Below the pieces are notes generated by a model. It ran no database searches. It worked only from the letters and a program-made list of their open reading frames with translations, and was not told the origin of the DNA. The position numbers and the translations under genes were made by a program. From Coriobacteriia bacterium (lineage in GTDB: Bacteria > Actinomycetota > Coriobacteriia > WRKU01 > WQUG01): a stretch of 8,397 bases of DNA. Below, piece after piece: positions 7,008-8,397 of the stretch. Position 1 is the stretch's first letter. Every line of letters begins with the position of its first letter. The stretch is taken from contig WQVS01000064.1 of the NCBI GenBank assembly GCA_009785705.1, positions 1 to 8,397 of the forward strand. Direction: 5' to 3'.

Positions 7008-7033
7008 ATTATGCCCCCCCCCCCCGAAGTCAA
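7006..7033 (-). promoter_or_regulatory. Cassette promoter with a G-tract spacer (candidate phase-variable promoter)
   Basis: On the minus strand TTGACT (7033-7028; 5 of 6 consensus) is followed by TC, twelve G, and CATAATAT. Two -10 readings are possible: CATAAT at 7013-7008 with a 14-nt spacer, or TAATAT at 7011-7006 with a 16-nt spacer. A very AT-rich stretch upstream of the -35 box (about 7040-7080) could act as an UP element. Nearly the whole spacer is the homopolymer, so gain or loss of a G by slippage would move the spacer toward or away from the preferred 17 nt. Transcription would start near 7000 and run into the small exported protein gene and the transporter genes. Confidence 0.7.
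7014..7025. repeat. Homopolymer tract of 12 C (plus strand) / 12 G (minus strand)
   Basis: Twelve consecutive C lie at 7014-7025, exactly between the -35 and -10 elements of the cassette promoter. In a window of modest G+C with no other G or C run of comparable length, this stands out strongly. Such tracts mutate at high rates by slipped-strand mispairing, and the length in any one assembly may be a mixture or a consensus. Confidence 0.95.
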
Positions 7034-7149
7034 TACAGCCTCAAGAATTTATTTTATGAATATTTAATGCAATTAATGTGGCTTCAGCAGGATGGAGTAT
7101 TCATTTTAGACTGGTGATTTAGCTCGTGAAAGCGTAAATGCAATTACAA

Positions 7150-7851
7150 TTATTTACCTGCTAGAACCTCTACTACGTTCTGCATATTTAGGGGGCTGTA
7201 GTTGCTGGCGCTCATGATATCTTGGGCTTTGGTTGCCACTTGTTCTGGGGATTGATTTCGTACATCGATACGCTTTACTGTGTAGTTGAAGTCTCTTGCC
7301 AGATAATCTATTAACAGTTCGAATGAGGACTGCTGTTGGGCAATTGAATTGACGCTGTATTCGCGTGCCCTATCCATGCGCTCATAGATTATCCTAGGGC
7401 TGCCATGCAGAAAGATGAGCTCCCCTGGTGCCAATGGGGTTGAGTCCTTCTCATGTAAAACATTAAGCAGTTGCTGTGCACGACCTTCCCATTCTTGTGG
7501 AGGATAAAAAGCATAAGTATCCAGCGGACTACGGTCAATTATGTGTAAGTCTGCTTGGTCGCTTGAAATTAGCTCATTTTTGTCTGCCAGCTGACTGAAA
7601 ATCCATTCTTGTATCTCTTCTGCGCTGCAGCGTGACATTGATTCCATGGCATGGGTGACCTCAGTCGCCATGGCCTCTGGCCACTCTTCGTAAATGTTGA
7701 AAGACTGATTCTTGCCTGTACCTTCCTGCAACGCAGTTCGCAACTGTTCACGTAGAGTTGATTTGCCTACCCCCACAACACCCATGATGTAGTAACGGCG
7801 AATAGCAGATACTGGATGATGCTCTTTGCTGTACTGAGAACCTGTTGTCAT
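7150..7851 (-). CDS. P-loop nucleoside/nucleotide-kinase-like protein
   Basis: This is a 233-aa cytoplasmic protein. A Walker A motif GVVGVGKST lies at 24-32, directly after a beta strand (RRYYIMG). IYEEWPE at 53-59 resembles the substrate-binding Glu-x-x-Trp region of deoxynucleoside kinases, IIDRSPLD at 104-111 matches the (D/E)RS catalytic segment of that fold, and ERMDRAREY at 157-165 is an arginine-rich lid-like segment. These features fit the deoxynucleoside-kinase/AAA_28-like group of P-loop kinases, but the substrate cannot be read from the sequence. The ATG at 7851 has GGAG 8 nt upstream, partly inside a small hairpin. It follows uvrA by 85 nt on the same strand and may be co-transcribed. 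No clear terminator follows its TAA before the AT-rich promoter region of the cassette. Confidence 0.75.
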   Translation of the reverse strand: MTTGSQYSKEHHPVSAIRRYYIMGVVGVGKSTLREQLRTALQEGTGKNQSFNIYEEWPEAMATEVTHAMESMSRCSAEEIQEWIFSQLADKNELISSDQADLHIIDRSPLDTYAFYPPQEWEGRAQQLLNVLHEKDSTPLAPGELIFLHGSPRIIYERMDRAREYSVNSIAQQQSSFELLIDYLARDFNYTVKRIDVRNQSPEQVATKAQDIMSASNYSPLNMQNVVEVLAGK

Positions 7852-7855
7852 TGCT

Positions 7856-7871
7856 CACACTCCGCAGTGTG
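7856..7871 (-). promoter_or_regulatory. Hairpin enclosing the ribosome binding site of the kinase-like gene
   Basis: On the minus strand CACACT and AGTGTG form a perfect 6-bp stem around the 4-nt loop GCGG. The Shine-Dalgarno GGAG (7863-7860) straddles loop and stem, 8 nt before the ATG. The hairpin could reduce ribosome access unless translation of upstream uvrA or another factor opens it. Confidence 0.4.
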
Positions 7872-7936
7872 CACATAATGACAAATGCCTTGCGTGCGAG
7901 GACGTGAGAAATGATAACAGGTTCGAAGATTGTTCA

Positions 7937-8397
7937 TTACTTCAGCACTTCTTTTAGGTATTTACCGGTGTAGGAGCCCTTCACTTTTGCCACCTCTTCT
8001 GGGGTTCCGCTAGCGACTATGGTGCCACCGCCTTCTCCCCCTTCGGGGCCCAGATCAATGATGTGGTCGGCACTCTTGATTACGTCCAAATTGTGCTCGA
8101 CGATAAGTACCGTATTGCCGCTGTCGACAAGGCGTTCCAGTACCAGCAATAGCTGACGCACATCATCGAAGTGTAGACCTGTTGTGGGCTCATCCAGAAT
8201 ATAGAAAGTTCTACCTGTGCTACGACGTTGTAGCTCACTTGCCAGCTTGACGCGCTGGGCTTCTCCTCCTGAAAGAGTCGTTGCGGCTTGACCTAGTCGG
8301 ATATAGCCTAGTCCTACATCAAATAATGTTTGCAACTTGCGCTTAATCGGGGGGATGTTCTCAAAGAAGTTCAAGGCCTCTTCGACACTCATCGCCA
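7937..8397 (-). CDS. uvrA: UvrA, excinuclease ABC subunit A (C-terminal part; 5' end outside window)
   Basis: UvrA is the damage-sensing ATPase that loads UvrB onto DNA lesions. About the last 153 codons are present and the gene continues past the right edge; the ATG at 8392 is an internal methionine, since family members carry this segment (SVEEALNFFENIP) internally. Visible are the second-domain ABC signature LSGGEAQRVKLASEL, Walker B with D-loop (FYILDEPTTGLH), the switch histidine (LIVEHNLDVI), and the family-typical end (HIIDLGPEGGEGGG, then a tail finishing YLKEVLK). The TAA lies at 7939-7937. Sampled G+C here is about 50%, higher than in the transporter cassette. Together with uvrC at the other end of the window, it brackets the cassette with nucleotide-excision-repair genes. 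Confidence 0.97.
   Translation of the reverse strand, partial: AMSVEEALNFFENIPPIKRKLQTLFDVGLGYIRLGQAATTLSGGEAQRVKLASELQRRSTGRTFYILDEPTTGLHFDDVRQLLLVLERLVDSGNTVLIVEHNLDVIKSADHIIDLGPEGGEGGGTIVASGTPEEVAKVKGSYTGKYLKEVLK

Noticed and set aside
1020..7033. Insertion sequence, integrase, attachment-site repeats or a CRISPR array that would explain the cassette.
   Set aside because: I saw no transposase or integrase motif, no direct repeats at the boundaries and no regularly spaced repeats.
6932..7117. Plus-strand 61-codon open frame that crosses the C tract and could be translationally phase-variable.
   Set aside because: It begins with TTG without a ribosome site, has no recognisable sequence, and the tract is better explained as a promoter spacer on the other strand.

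Overview
The window looks like a chromosomal segment of a monoderm bacterium of moderate G+C content. Sampled lines run from about 27-50% G+C in the middle to about 50% in the uvrA end. UvrC sequence features and an apparently leaderless uvrC start suggest Actinomycetota, perhaps a low-G+C coriobacterium of the Atopobium/Fannyhessea type. That placement is tentative because no rRNA or other taxonomic marker is present. Every supported gene lies on the minus strand, so the window is best read from its right end to its left end.

Right flank (8397-7150): the C-terminal ATPase domain of the DNA-repair protein UvrA, cut by the window edge, then a small P-loop nucleoside/nucleotide-kinase-like gene of unknown substrate. 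Left flank (978-1): the N-terminal 326 codons of uvrC, cut by the other edge, with a TATAAT box so close to the ATG that the mRNA is probably leaderless.

Centre (7033-1020): a cassette sits between the two nucleotide-excision-repair genes. It opens with a promoter whose -35 box (TTGACT) and -10 region are separated by a run of twelve G, the classic layout of a phase-variable promoter. A structured leader of about 225 nt follows, with two strong dyads and a possible 29-codon leader ORF. Then come four closely packed genes: (1) a 119-aa, arginine-rich, exported or membrane-anchored protein not recognised here; (2) an ABC-2-type permease fused to a large extracellular domain resembling an M1 aminopeptidase but without HEXXH; (3) an ABC-2-type ATPase; (4) a 737-aa protein that appears to join an ABC-2-like six-helix membrane half to a complete MacB/FtsX-type permease. 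Directly downstream lies the decayed C-terminal third of a MacB/LolD-type ATPase, the class that would normally power an FtsX-type permease.

Working model (inference): the cassette makes a cell-envelope ABC machine in which the ATPase drives a heterodimer of the two ABC-2 membrane halves. The M1-like and MacB-like ectodomains would act at the cell surface, perhaps on the small basic exported protein or on peptides. The whole unit would be switched in part of the population by slippage in the promoter G-tract. The chimeric permease, the catalytically empty M1-like domain, the orphaned FtsX half and the phase-variable promoter make this the part of the window most likely to be undescribed.
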